From: Paenibacillus sp. FSL R5-0341
Lineage (GTDB): Bacteria; Bacillota; Bacilli; Paenibacillales; Paenibacillaceae
DNA length: 64,000 bases
Assembly: GCF_037975235.1 (NCBI RefSeq)
Contig: NZ_CP150241.1
Coordinates: 3,348,001 to 3,412,000 of the forward strand
Direction of reading: 5' to 3'
The first letter of the stretch is position 1; every line of letters starts with the position of its first letter. Under the pieces are notes generated by a model. It was not told the origin of the DNA. It worked only from the letters and a program-made list of their open reading frames with translations, and did not search any database. A program made the translations under genes and the position numbers. Shown here in pieces: positions 26,291-37,469 of the stretch.

Positions 26291-27458
26291 ACGAAACCAC
26301 CTGCTTGTATTCATTCTGACCTTTGGTGTATTCGGTATATTAAATACGGAAATGGGCGTAATCGGAATCTTGCCTTTGATTGCAGAACATTACCAGGTCA
26401 GTATCTCAACCGCTGGTTTAATTGTGAGTCTTTTTGCGCTTGCGGTTGCTGTATCTGGTCCGATTTTACCCTTATTATTTTCGGGCATGAACCGCAAGCA
26501 TGTCATGTTGATTGTGCTTGGCATTTTTATTGTGGGAAGCCTGGTCTCCGCCATAACATCAAATTTTACAGTATTGGTCATTGCACGTGTCGTTCCGGCC
26601 TTTTTCCATCCTGTCTATTGCTCATTGGCATTTACCGTCGCTGCGGCGTCAGTCCCCAAGGAAGAAGCGCCGAAGGCTGTGGCTAAAGTATTTGTTGGCG
26701 TGTCAGCAGGCATGGTGCTTGGAGTACCCCTTTCGAGCTTGATTGCTACCAGCACATCGTTGTTCTATGCGATGTTGTTCTTTGCCGCCGTAACAGTCGT
26801 CGCATTCGTAGCAACACTTCTGTTCGTGCCCTCAATGCCAGTTACGAAAAGAATCTCGATCGGTACTCAACTGTATGTATTGAGAAGATCCGTGATTTGG
26901 CTATCCATTGCTGGTGTGATCTTCATGAACGGAGCCGTATTTGGGGTCTATAGTTACCTTGCCGAGTTTCTGAAAACCGTGACCAGATATGACTGGAACA
27001 CCGTTAGTGTGATGTTATTTCTATATGGCTTGGCCAATATGGTTGGGAACATGCTGGCAGGGAAACTGCTCGCTAATCACCCGTTAAGAACAGTCAAGAT
27101 GTATCCAATTGCACTAATTGCTGTTTACATCTTGCTGTTCACCTTCGGACAATTCAGCGTGCCAGCAGCCTTCCTTATTTTCATTTGGGGAATCTTAGGA
27201 GGCATAGGGGGCAACATTACTCAATATTGGGTGGTATCTGCAGCACCAGAGGCACCCGAATTGTCGAATGGGATCTTTCTAACCTCTTCCAACCTGGGAA
27301 CAACACTTGGCGCTAGTGTATGTGGACTAATCTTAACTGGAATAAGTACACAATATATTGTAGTTGGAGGAATCGTATTTCTAATATTTAGTATTGTAAC
27401 GAATTACTTCAGAATCTCCATGACTGGTCGAATAAAGAGTTCAAATGTCGAAGGATAA
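26280..27458 (+). CDS. MFS transporter (DHA1, sugar/drug efflux type)
   Basis: This is a 12-helix major facilitator of 392 residues (MTTKRNHLLVFILTFGVFGILNTEMGVIGILPLIAEHYQ...). It resembles the arabinose/chloramphenicol efflux (AraJ/YdhP/NepI) branch. The true start is ATG 26280 inside the SDR end; a longer in-frame extension back to 26046 is simply SDR coding sequence read in another frame. It probably exports the SDR product or substrate, as both sit under the LysR regulator (inference). Confidence 0.85.
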   Translation: MTTKRNHLLVFILTFGVFGILNTEMGVIGILPLIAEHYQVSISTAGLIVSLFALAVAVSGPILPLLFSGMNRKHVMLIVLGIFIVGSLVSAITSNFTVLVIARVVPAFFHPVYCSLAFTVAAASVPKEEAPKAVAKVFVGVSAGMVLGVPLSSLIATSTSLFYAMLFFAAVTVVAFVATLLFVPSMPVTKRISIGTQLYVLRRSVIWLSIAGVIFMNGAVFGVYSYLAEFLKTVTRYDWNTVSVMLFLYGLANMVGNMLAGKLLANHPLRTVKMYPIALIAVYILLFTFGQFSVPAAFLIFIWGILGGIGGNITQYWVVSAAPEAPELSNGIFLTSSNLGTTLGASVCGLILTGISTQYIVVGGIVFLIFSIVTNYFRISMTGRIKSSNVEG

Positions 27459-27488
27459 GCAGACGAACGTAGTGATCGGCGTTGGAAA

Positions 27489-27890
27489 TTAGCCTTTGGG
27501 CATTTTGCTCTCATCCATATACAACAGGTTCCAGCGGTGACCGTCCAGGTCGGCAAATCCCGCGCCGTACATCCAGCCGTCTATTTCACCTGGCTTGCCA
27601 AAGATGGTTCCTCCAGCAATCTCTACTTTTTGAATAAATGCATCAACTTCTTCTCTGCTGTCAGCGCCAATGGAAAATATGACTTCTGCGCTTTGGGAAG
27701 TATCTGCAATTTTGGCACCTGTAAATTTCTCGAACGTTGCATCCGGAAACAGCAGAATCGTTGTTGAACCTATGACAAGCTGGGCTCTCTCGTTACCAAC
27801 ATTCTCCCCATGGAATCCAATCGCATTGAAAAAGGTAGTGGATTTCACAACATCTTTCACCGGCAGGTTCATCCAGATTTTTTGTGACAT
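27489..27890 (-). CDS. VOC (glyoxalase/bleomycin-resistance fold) protein
   Basis: This is a 133-residue protein with paired beta-alpha-beta-beta-beta modules. It starts IWMNLPVKDVVKSTTFFNAIGF and ends GWMYGAGFADLDGHRWNLLYMD, the usual VOC termini. It resembles the YaeR/PhnB-like and lactoylglutathione-lyase-related group of small metal-binding proteins. AAGGGGG lies upstream of the ATG. It is monocistronic and its substrate is unknown. Confidence 0.82.
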   Translation of the reverse strand: MSQKIWMNLPVKDVVKSTTFFNAIGFHGENVGNERAQLVIGSTTILLFPDATFEKFTGAKIADTSQSAEVIFSIGADSREEVDAFIQKVEIAGGTIFGKPGEIDGWMYGAGFADLDGHRWNLLYMDESKMPKG

Positions 27891-28041
27891 GGCTGCAGCC
27901 CCCTTATATATACTTTCAACTACGTTTACTATACTCTACTTCTAGCAGGGTTTGAACCCTCAGAGTGTTCTCTATATAATAACCATAACGCTTACCTAAC
28001 TTACCTAAGTGAGGGATAATTTGAAAGGAAGGTGATGGTGG

Positions 28042-29067
28042 ATGAGCGAACCTTGGGCTGCTTCAATGAGTGGTGTTCCGTGGGATGAGGAAAAAATGAA
28101 GAACGCTATCACGCAATTGCGAAACCGCGCTACGATAAGTTTTGTTGTTGGGTTGGACGAAATGCATGATCTACGTCAACTGGATGAACTTGTGTTTGCC
28201 AAACGCCCGGATCTGATACTATCTATATCAAACACTGATGCGAAGGGACGTTATACCGAAGAATTTCTGGAGATACTCGCCACATTAAAGCATGTCACCG
28301 CTTTGCAGCTGGATCTCAAGCAACCACAAGACCTGAATATACTCGGTGCGATGCAAAGGATGACGTTTCTCACCATTCGCTCGCCCAAAATTCAAAACCT
28401 GGATTTCATCCGTAACTTTAAAACCTTAGACTATCTCGCACTTAGTGGGAAATTCGCTGATCTCTCCCCAATCGAGGACTGTATTCGCCTGCGTACCCTT
28501 ATCCTAAACTGTGCTATTGATCAGCTTGATTTTGTTGTGGACCTGCCGTTCATCGAGTATTTGGCTATCGATCAATGTACATTGAATGGTTCGCTTGAGG
28601 TGCTGGCTGAATCAAATATCCGTATGCTGAGATTATCCTCGGTCCGTAATCTAACCCATATTGATGCGCTGGGGGCGCTGCATAATCTAGTCTATCTGCA
28701 TCTGTCATTACCTAAGATCGAGCGGTTGTGCGACTTTTCAGGGATGAACAATCTCCGTCAGCTAGAATTGGATTTCATGAAATCATTACAGGAGATCGAT
28801 AACCTGTGGACTGCGGATCAATTAGAGGTACTGGTCTTAAAAGAGATACATAAGGGGATCAAGGCGGAAGCTTTCGAGCGTTTGACCGAAATGCAAAGTT
28901 TGCGCCAGGTGGATTTCCGTTATATCGATCACAGCAAAGGACGTATTGCGGCCATGCGTAAACGAATGATAGATGCAGGAAAAGAACACCTTCTCTATGA
29001 GAATATCGCTGACGAAGAACGAATACCTTCCACAGGACTGGTGCATCTGTCAAAAATCCTGATGTAA
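28042..29067 (+). CDS. Leucine-rich-repeat protein, cytoplasmic
   Basis: The protein has 341 residues without a signal peptide or membrane helix. From about residue 70 to 290 it consists of irregular 22-24-residue leucine-rich units (for example LKHVTALQLDLKQPQDLNIL, FKTLDYLALSGKFADLSPI and LHNLVYLHLSLPKIERLCDF). The first 65 residues and last 40 form non-repeat caps. LRR arrays bind proteins; intracellular bacterial examples are poorly characterised. GGAAGG precedes the start. It is a single gene with its own terminator. Function unknown. Confidence 0.75.
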   Translation: MSEPWAASMSGVPWDEEKMKNAITQLRNRATISFVVGLDEMHDLRQLDELVFAKRPDLILSISNTDAKGRYTEEFLEILATLKHVTALQLDLKQPQDLNILGAMQRMTFLTIRSPKIQNLDFIRNFKTLDYLALSGKFADLSPIEDCIRLRTLILNCAIDQLDFVVDLPFIEYLAIDQCTLNGSLEVLAESNIRMLRLSSVRNLTHIDALGALHNLVYLHLSLPKIERLCDFSGMNNLRQLELDFMKSLQEIDNLWTADQLEVLVLKEIHKGIKAEAFERLTEMQSLRQVDFRYIDHSKGRIAAMRKRMIDAGKEHLLYENIADEERIPSTGLVHLSKILM

Positions 29068-29120
29068 ACATGACATGACTACATACTCAGTTATCGGGGT
29101 ATACAAAATGGTCTGATGGA

Positions 29121-29144
29121 AGTCGCTATTTTAGCGGCTTTTTT
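29121..29144 (+). terminator. Terminator, copy of the AGTCGCTA/TAGCGGCT hairpin
   Basis: AGTCGCTA-TTT-TAGCGGCT (29121-29139) and a six-T run are identical in stem and loop to 3663-3681. It ends the LRR gene. Confidence 0.85.
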
Positions 29145-29299
29145 CGTGTCACATGTACATGGATTCGATTGAACATTTTGTTTGAAAATAGCCCTTCATT
29201 TGAATGAATATTGATCAATTATACCTTTTTGCCCATCCTGTCTTCACACGTCCATTTTTTCTCGTATAATAACAAAAAAAGATATAAGGGGGAACTCAA

Positions 29300-30319
29300 A
29301 TGCTTACAGTTGGATACATTGGCAATGGCAAAAGCACAAATCGATATCATCTTCCTTTCGCGTTGAACCACGATCATGTGAAGGTAAAAACAATATATGC
29401 CCGTAACCTGGATAAAACGGAATGGGATCGAGTACCAGATGTACAATACACGAGTGATCTTGATGTCTTGATGAATGACGATGAGATTCAGCTGGTTGTT
29501 GTATGTACGCATCCAGAATCACACTTTGATTATGCCAAGACAGCACTGGATCACGGTAAAAATGTGCTTGTTGAGAAACCCTTCATGTTGGACAAGAAGC
29601 AAGCTGAAGACATTTTCCAGTACGCCAAGGAGAGAAATCTAATTGTCGAATGTTTTCAAAACAGACGTTATGATTCGAACTTCCTGACCACACAAAAGGT
29701 AATCGAATCCGGAAAACTTGGAGAGTTACTGGAAGTAGAAATGCATTATGATTACTATCGTCCTGAAATCCCAAACAACACCAACCATTTTTCCAAATAC
29801 AACAGTTATCTGTATGGACATGCCAGCCACACGCTTGATCAAGCCATATCCTATTATGGTAAGCCGGAACGCGTTCATTATGATGTCCGTCAGTTGCTGG
29901 GCGAAGGCAGAATGAATGATTACTTTGATCTCGATCTGTATTATGGAACGTTAAAAGTATCTATTAAATCGAGTTTCTTCCGTTTAAAACCTCGGCCATG
30001 TGCGATCGTTTATGGTAAAAAAGGGGTGTTTGTCAAAGAAACGGAGGATCGTCAGGAAGAGCATCTAAAGTTATTCCACTTGCCTAAGGGTCATCCTGAC
30101 TTCGGAATCGACCTGCCACAACATTATGGGACCTTAACGTACATGGATGATGAGGGTGTGTACCATGAGGAGAAAGTCGTTTCCGAAAAAGGAGATTATA
30201 CCCGTGTGTATGACGCTCTCTATCAAGCCATCGTCCATGACAAGGAGAAAGTCGTCAAAGACGAAGAAACGTTAGCTGTTATGGAAATCCTTGAAAAAGG
30301 GATTGAAGCCTGCCGCTAA
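29300..30319 (+). CDS. Gfo/Idh/MocA-family oxidoreductase
   Basis: This is an NAD(P)-dependent sugar/polyol dehydrogenase-type protein of 339 residues. The N-terminal Rossmann domain starts MLTVGYIGNGKSTNRYHLPFA. The family EKP signature (NVLVEKPFMLDKKQAEDIF, Lys about residue 94) is present. The C-terminal alpha/beta domain includes LLGEGRMNDYFDLDLYYG. ATAAGGGGG precedes the ATG. It sits upstream of the beta-glucoside operon but has its own terminator-like hairpin. The substrate is unknown. Confidence 0.87.
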   Translation: MLTVGYIGNGKSTNRYHLPFALNHDHVKVKTIYARNLDKTEWDRVPDVQYTSDLDVLMNDDEIQLVVVCTHPESHFDYAKTALDHGKNVLVEKPFMLDKKQAEDIFQYAKERNLIVECFQNRRYDSNFLTTQKVIESGKLGELLEVEMHYDYYRPEIPNNTNHFSKYNSYLYGHASHTLDQAISYYGKPERVHYDVRQLLGEGRMNDYFDLDLYYGTLKVSIKSSFFRLKPRPCAIVYGKKGVFVKETEDRQEEHLKLFHLPKGHPDFGIDLPQHYGTLTYMDDEGVYHEEKVVSEKGDYTRVYDALYQAIVHDKEKVVKDEETLAVMEILEKGIEACR

Positions 30320-30353
30320 GATAGGCTGGATCTACCCAAATAGATTATATACT

Positions 30354-30381
30354 CCCTACGGATCTCAATATGTCCGTGGGG
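30354..30381 (+). terminator. Hairpin after Gfo/Idh gene
   Basis: CCCTACGGA (30354-30362) pairs with TCCGTGGGG (30373-30381) over nine pairs including one G-T. Only a weak T-rich region follows, so termination may be partial. Confidence 0.5.
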
Positions 30382-30390
30382 GGAACACTT

Positions 30391-30421
30391 TTAACAAAGA
30401 AAAGAAAGCGCTTGCTATAAA
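30391..30421 (+). promoter_or_regulatory. cre (CcpA) site overlapping the licT promoter
   Basis: 30402-30416 (AAGAAAGCGCTTGCT) matches the cre consensus WTGNAANCGNWNNCW except for one base. It abuts the -10 TATAAA (30416-30421); a TTAACA at 30391 is a possible -35 with a long 19-base spacer. Repression by CcpA in the presence of glucose is predicted. Confidence 0.55.
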
Positions 30422-30512
30422 GTTTAACAGATGTATGATCGCCAAGAAATGACTGCTCCCACCTAAAACACAACATTTTGAGAGTCTTATACTTGATGAA
30501 GGGAGGCATTGG

Positions 30513-31349
30513 ATGATCATCCAAAAAATCTTTAACAATAACGCCATTGTAGCTAAAGATGCGCTCCGGGAAGAGTTTGTAGTTATGGGTAAAGGCGTTG
30601 GATTCAAGAAAAGTGTAGGAGACGCGCTCGATGAAAACCTGATCGAAAAACTATTCATTCTGAAACCCAATGAAACGTCAGAAAAATTCAAAACGTTGCT
30701 GGAAGATATCCCAACTGACTATGTTTCATTATGTTACGACATTATAGAATACGCCAGAAATAGACTCAAAACGCCCCTCAGTGATTATATTTATGTGACA
30801 CTTACCGATCACATCAACAACATGATCAAGCTGTATGATGAGGGAATCAAAATTGTAAATCCGTTAACTTGGGAGATTAAGAAGATCTACCCCAAAGAAT
30901 TCGAGGTAGGTCTGAAGGCACTGGAATTCATTGAAGAATCCATAGGCAAGCGATTTCCTGAAGACGAAGCAGCCAATATTGCACAGCATCTCATTAATCC
31001 CAAAGTAAACAGTGAGTATCCCGAGATCGCAGATTTAGGGCGACAATTAGAGAAGATTAATGATATTTTGTCCATCATCCAATATACCTTTAATGTTGTT
31101 CTGGATGAAAAAGAGGTAAGTTACGAACGGTTCATTAGCCATCTAAAATTCTTTTTCCAAAGCTTGAATCAGCGGCGAGAAGCGTTGATCGAAGACGATT
31201 TCCTGTTTAGACAGATCAGATCCAAATATACCAAAGCATATGAGTGCATGTTGAAAATCGAGAAGTATCTCAATACTACATTATCAGATGAAGATCAATT
31301 ATATCTCACGATTCACATCGAAAGAATCACACGAAAATCAATTGAATAA
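30513..31349 (+). CDS. licT: BglG/LicT-family transcriptional antiterminator
   Basis: The first 60 residues are the RNA-binding CAT domain (MIIQKIFNNNAIVAKDALREEFVVMGKGVGFKKSVGD). Two PTS regulation domains follow, PRD1 about 65-170 and PRD2 about 172-278, with conserved His residues such as TDHINNMIKLYDEG, EAANIAQHLIN, RFISHLKFF and LYLTIHIERI. Unphosphorylated PRD1 and phosphorylated PRD2 normally license dimerisation and RNA binding. The RAT target lies immediately downstream of the gene. GGGAGG precedes the ATG. This is a convincing LicT orthologue by domain and context. Confidence 0.92.
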   Translation: MIIQKIFNNNAIVAKDALREEFVVMGKGVGFKKSVGDALDENLIEKLFILKPNETSEKFKTLLEDIPTDYVSLCYDIIEYARNRLKTPLSDYIYVTLTDHINNMIKLYDEGIKIVNPLTWEIKKIYPKEFEVGLKALEFIEESIGKRFPEDEAANIAQHLINPKVNSEYPEIADLGRQLEKINDILSIIQYTFNVVLDEKEVSYERFISHLKFFFQSLNQRREALIEDDFLFRQIRSKYTKAYECMLKIEKYLNTTLSDEDQLYLTIHIERITRKSIE

Positions 31350-31354
31350 AATCT

Positions 31355-31386
31355 GGGATTGTTACTGGTCATGCAGGCGAGACTCA
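31355..31386 (+). promoter_or_regulatory. RAT (ribonucleic antiterminator) for LicT
   Basis: The stretch GGATTGTTACTGGTCATGCA (31356-31375) continuing GGCGAGAC matches the known RAT layout of Bacillus bgl/lic operons (GGATTGTTACTG...GCAGGC). It overlaps the 5' arm of the terminator at 31375, so LicT binding would prevent termination. Confidence 0.85.
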
Positions 31387-31435
31387 TTGGACAAGGCGTT
31401 TTCCGCTTTGTTCCTATGGTCTTGCCTTTTTATTT
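31375..31435 (+). terminator. Conditional terminator upstream of bglP
   Basis: AGGCGAGAC (31375-31383) pairs with GTCTTGCCT (31419-31427) at the base of a long imperfect stem, with an inner stem CAAGGCG/CGCTTTG and a terminal T run. It is the LicT-controlled terminator between licT and the PTS gene. Confidence 0.85.
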
Positions 31436-31457
31436 ATATCCAATGTTGGAAGGATGA

Positions 31458-34777
<3,320 letters not shown>

Positions 34778-34810
34778 ATAAATGAATGAACGAAATGATC
34801 ATGTGGTTAC

Positions 34811-34852
34811 GACCGTTCTCTGGAATACTTCCGGAAAACGGTCATTTGTTTT
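34811..34852 (+). terminator. Terminator after bglH
   Basis: GACCGTT (34811-34817) pairs with AACGGTC (34837-34843), with an inner TGG/CCG(G) extension, and TTTGTTTTG follows. Confidence 0.7.
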
Positions 34853-34863
34853 GTTTGGATGCA

Positions 34864-35427
34864 CTATTGCTTAAATGAATGTTCCACCGAACGGCTCACT
34901 TTCTCAATAAATTGAGCTATTTCTTGCGGAGTTTCCTTCATCCCATGTTTAATCCAATTTTTAATGACTGCTGCACTGCCGCTCGAAATGAATGAATAGT
35001 ATGATTCAAGCGTATTCACATCCATGTGAGGCATTTGTTCCCTCCATACTTCAATACTTCGATCATGCAAAATATAGATCACCCGTTCCAAATAATCTCC
35101 ATTCCCATGATCAGAGAACAGGATGGTACACAGGTCACTGTTATCAGCAATATGTTCGCAGATTTCAACGAATGAACTTTTAACATGTCCATCATCCAGT
35201 ATAGAACGTTCTATAAGCTCCTTAATAACCGCAAAAAATGATTCTTCAATGCTTGAAAGCAAATGAACTGGAGAATGATAGTGCATATAGAACGTATTAC
35301 GATTAAGATTCGCTTGTCTACATAAGTCAGTCACGGTAATTTTGTTAATTGGACGCTCTTTCATAAGTGCTAAGAGACTTTCTCTTAATACCATTTTGCT
35401 ATATTGAATTCTGCGGTCTTCTTGCAT
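34864..35427 (-). CDS. TetR family transcriptional regulator
   Basis: This regulator has 187 residues. The DNA-binding domain is MVLRESLLALMKERPINKITVTDLCRQANLNRNTFYMHYHSPVHLLSSIE, and the helical C-terminal domain is of the DhaS/TetR-like type (SFISSGSAAVIKNWIKHGMKETPQEIAQFIEK). It is divergent from the esterase gene. Repeated TTGTTATCGAAC-type sequences over the esterase promoter are candidate binding sites. The ligand is unknown. Confidence 0.85.
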   Translation of the reverse strand: MQEDRRIQYSKMVLRESLLALMKERPINKITVTDLCRQANLNRNTFYMHYHSPVHLLSSIEESFFAVIKELIERSILDDGHVKSSFVEICEHIADNSDLCTILFSDHGNGDYLERVIYILHDRSIEVWREQMPHMDVNTLESYYSFISSGSAAVIKNWIKHGMKETPQEIAQFIEKVSRSVEHSFKQ

Positions 35428-35506
35428 TCCCCTTAATTACCCTCCTAATGATGCAAAATCATCGAGCTAACAGACATAATCCGTTGTTTCGTTCGTTAAC
35501 TATCAT

Positions 35507-35553
35507 TTGTTATCGAACTGCCTGTTGTTTATCGAACAGTGTGTACATATACT
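35507..35553 (+). promoter_or_regulatory. Esterase promoter with direct-repeat operator candidates
   Basis: TTGTTT (35525-35530), 17 bases, TATACT (35548-35553) form the promoter. TTGTTATCGAACTG (35507-35520) and TTGTTTATCGAACAG (35525-35539) are near-identical direct repeats, the second covering the -35. Confidence 0.55.
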
Positions 35554-35595
35554 ATAACCAGAGTAACAGATTATTACCTTTTGGAGGAACAATTA

Positions 35596-36579
35596 ATGAA
35601 AGTAACCTATGCAATGATAGATAAAGAATTACGTCTGAAAGGTAGGATTTTGAACATCTTAATGAGTCCCTCAAGTGAAGACCGATTCTTAAAAGATATG
35701 CTCAAAAGAAAAAAACAAATTGAAAAACGAAAAGGGAAGCATCTGGAAGGGATGCACTGTCGGGAAGAATGGATTGAACGTAAAGACGGATCTAAACAGC
35801 GTATGCTTATCTATAGACCTCATCATGTCCAAGAAAACCTTCCGGGTATTCTTTGGTTACATGGAGGAGGCTACGCACAGGGAATACCAGAACTGTTCGA
35901 AAACATGTACCAAAAGTTAATGGGCACAAGTAATTGTGTTATTATCGCGCCGGATTATCGTTTATCTATTGAAGCACCGTATCCAGCAGCGTTAGAGGAT
36001 AGCTATGACGCTCTTCTATGGATGAAGCAGCATGCCAAGGAGCTGGGAATTCGGAGCAATCAACTTATGGTAGGTGGGGAAAGTGCAGGAGGAGGGTTAA
36101 CCGCAGCTCTTACTCTCTATGCGAGAGATCAGGGGGAAGTGAATATCGCATTTCAAATGCCGCTGTACCCCATGATCGATGACAGAATGATCACTGAATC
36201 AGCCCAAGATAATAATGCCCCCATATGGAACTCTGACATGAATGAATGGGCTTGGAAGCTGTACCTCGGAGAGAATTACGGAAAAGAGGTATCTCCTTAT
36301 GCGTCAGCTGCAAGAGCTACCGATTATAGTAACCTTCCACCCACAGTGACTTTCGTCGGTGATGTGGAACCTTTCCGGGATGAAACGATCGAATACGTTA
36401 AGCAATTAAAAGAAGCCGGCATTCCCGTTGAATTCACGCTATATAAAGGCTGTTACCATGGATTTGATATCATTAATCCCAAAGCCAAGGTAAGCCAGGA
36501 AGCCACTTTATTCTTAATGAAATCTTACAAGTATGCAGTAGAGCATTATTTTACCGAGCAACATGCCACACTTGAATAG
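35596..36579 (+). CDS. Alpha/beta hydrolase, HSL-type esterase/lipase
   Basis: This is a hormone-sensitive-lipase family esterase of 327 residues. The oxyanion-hole motif HGGGYAQG begins near residue 89. The nucleophile elbow GGESAGGG has Ser about 163. The catalytic His is in CYHGFD (about 288), with an acidic residue in VGDVEPFRDE. ATG 35596 follows GGAGG by 8 bases; a longer in-frame start at 35539 lies inside the promoter. No signal peptide is seen. The divergent TetR gene probably controls it. Confidence 0.87.
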   Translation: MKVTYAMIDKELRLKGRILNILMSPSSEDRFLKDMLKRKKQIEKRKGKHLEGMHCREEWIERKDGSKQRMLIYRPHHVQENLPGILWLHGGGYAQGIPELFENMYQKLMGTSNCVIIAPDYRLSIEAPYPAALEDSYDALLWMKQHAKELGIRSNQLMVGGESAGGGLTAALTLYARDQGEVNIAFQMPLYPMIDDRMITESAQDNNAPIWNSDMNEWAWKLYLGENYGKEVSPYASAARATDYSNLPPTVTFVGDVEPFRDETIEYVKQLKEAGIPVEFTLYKGCYHGFDIINPKAKVSQEATLFLMKSYKYAVEHYFTEQHATLE

Positions 36580-36607
36580 CGGGATGTATGTCTGGAATGG
36601 AAACAAA

Positions 36608-36643
36608 CCAAAAGAGCAATCTCCAATGAGGTTGCTCTTTTGG
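36608..36643. terminator. Bidirectional terminator
   Basis: CCAAAAGAGCAA (36608-36619) and TTGCTCTTTTGG (36632-36643) form a perfect 12-bp stem between the convergent esterase and SufR-like genes. Confidence 0.8.
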
Positions 36644-37303
36644 TCATGGCTTATTTTGCCTAACGATGTATACACAGTTTCTTCCTCCGGCTAAAATGTA
36701 TTCTCCTCGTTCAATATGAACATTATCGCCTAAAACCGTTTTGAATAAATGTAATTCATTCTTGCATAACCCGGTACATACCGCTGCCGCTTCACAGATG
36801 GGACAATGCTTCTCAATGAGTAGAAGACTGCCATCATCCTGCTCCTTAACCTCAGCCATATAACCCTCATTAGTACGAATCTCGGCCAATTTCTCCAATC
36901 TCTCTCTAACATCCGATGCATCGCCAAGGTGCTGAAGATATTGTTCTTGCATATTTTTATTTCGCACATCCAGCAGCTTGTCCAGCCCTTCATGACCAAA
37001 AGCTTCTTTCATCGAATTGATGAGGCTGACGGATAAATCCGAATAGCCGCTTGGGAAAAAACGATTAGCCGCAGGAGTTAATATCCATAGCTTGGTGGGG
37101 CGACCCATGGGACGGGCCTCTTCCACAGTGGTAACCAATCCTTCTTCTTTTAGCGCATTCAGATGTTGCCGAATAGCCATTCCAGATAACGAAAACTGAG
37201 TGGAGAGTGCCATAACATCCATTCCCCCGCGCTCCTTTAACAGATCAATAATTGCTCTCCGGGTACTGGTCGAGACATCCTTTTTGGTTTGATTTCCGCT
37301 CAT
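36644..37303 (-). CDS. SufR-like (ArsR/DeoR-type HTH) cysteine-rich regulator
   Basis: The N-terminal winged helix (about 11-75) reads RRAIIDLLKERGGMDVMALSTQFSLSGMAIRQHLNALKEEGLV, followed by the wing RPMGRPTKLW. The C-terminal region carries Cys167, 170, 176, 180 and 210 in a layout close to the Fe-S sensor SufR. The outer Cys167-X12-Cys180 spacing equals that of SufR, and Cys210 corresponds to the last ligand. The third SufR Cys position is Asn. An Fe-S or redox-sensing role is inference. It is divergent from an MFS exporter and next to A-type Fe-S carrier genes. AAGGAGG precedes the ATG. Confidence 0.75.
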   Translation of the reverse strand: MSGNQTKKDVSTSTRRAIIDLLKERGGMDVMALSTQFSLSGMAIRQHLNALKEEGLVTTVEEARPMGRPTKLWILTPAANRFFPSGYSDLSVSLINSMKEAFGHEGLDKLLDVRNKNMQEQYLQHLGDASDVRERLEKLAEIRTNEGYMAEVKEQDDGSLLLIEKHCPICEAAAVCTGLCKNELHLFKTVLGDNVHIERGEYILAGGRNCVYIVRQNKP

Positions 37304-37345
37304 ACTGTACCTCCTTTTGAAGCAATTGAATCTACATCACTCCCT

Positions 37346-37442
37346 ACATTTTAAACAAAAATGTTGACAAAGTCAAAGCCGAACTGTAGCTTAGACATTA
37401 TAAACAAAAATGTTTACTAAGTATCCGGATACGATGTATACA
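37346..37442. promoter_or_regulatory. Divergent promoters with duplicated 23-bp operator candidate
   Basis: Two 23-bp copies (37346-37368 and 37395-37417), differing at only two positions, share the core TAAACAAAAATGTT with palindromic ends AACA...TGTT. The first overlaps the regulator's minus-strand promoter (TTGACT, 17 bases, TAAAAT). The second overlaps the -35 of a plus-strand promoter TTTACT (37413-37418), 18 bases, TATACA (37437-37442). The arrangement fits repression of both directions by the SufR-like protein. Confidence 0.6.
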
Positions 37443-37469
37443 TACCAATTTTCTTGGAGGTCACATGTC

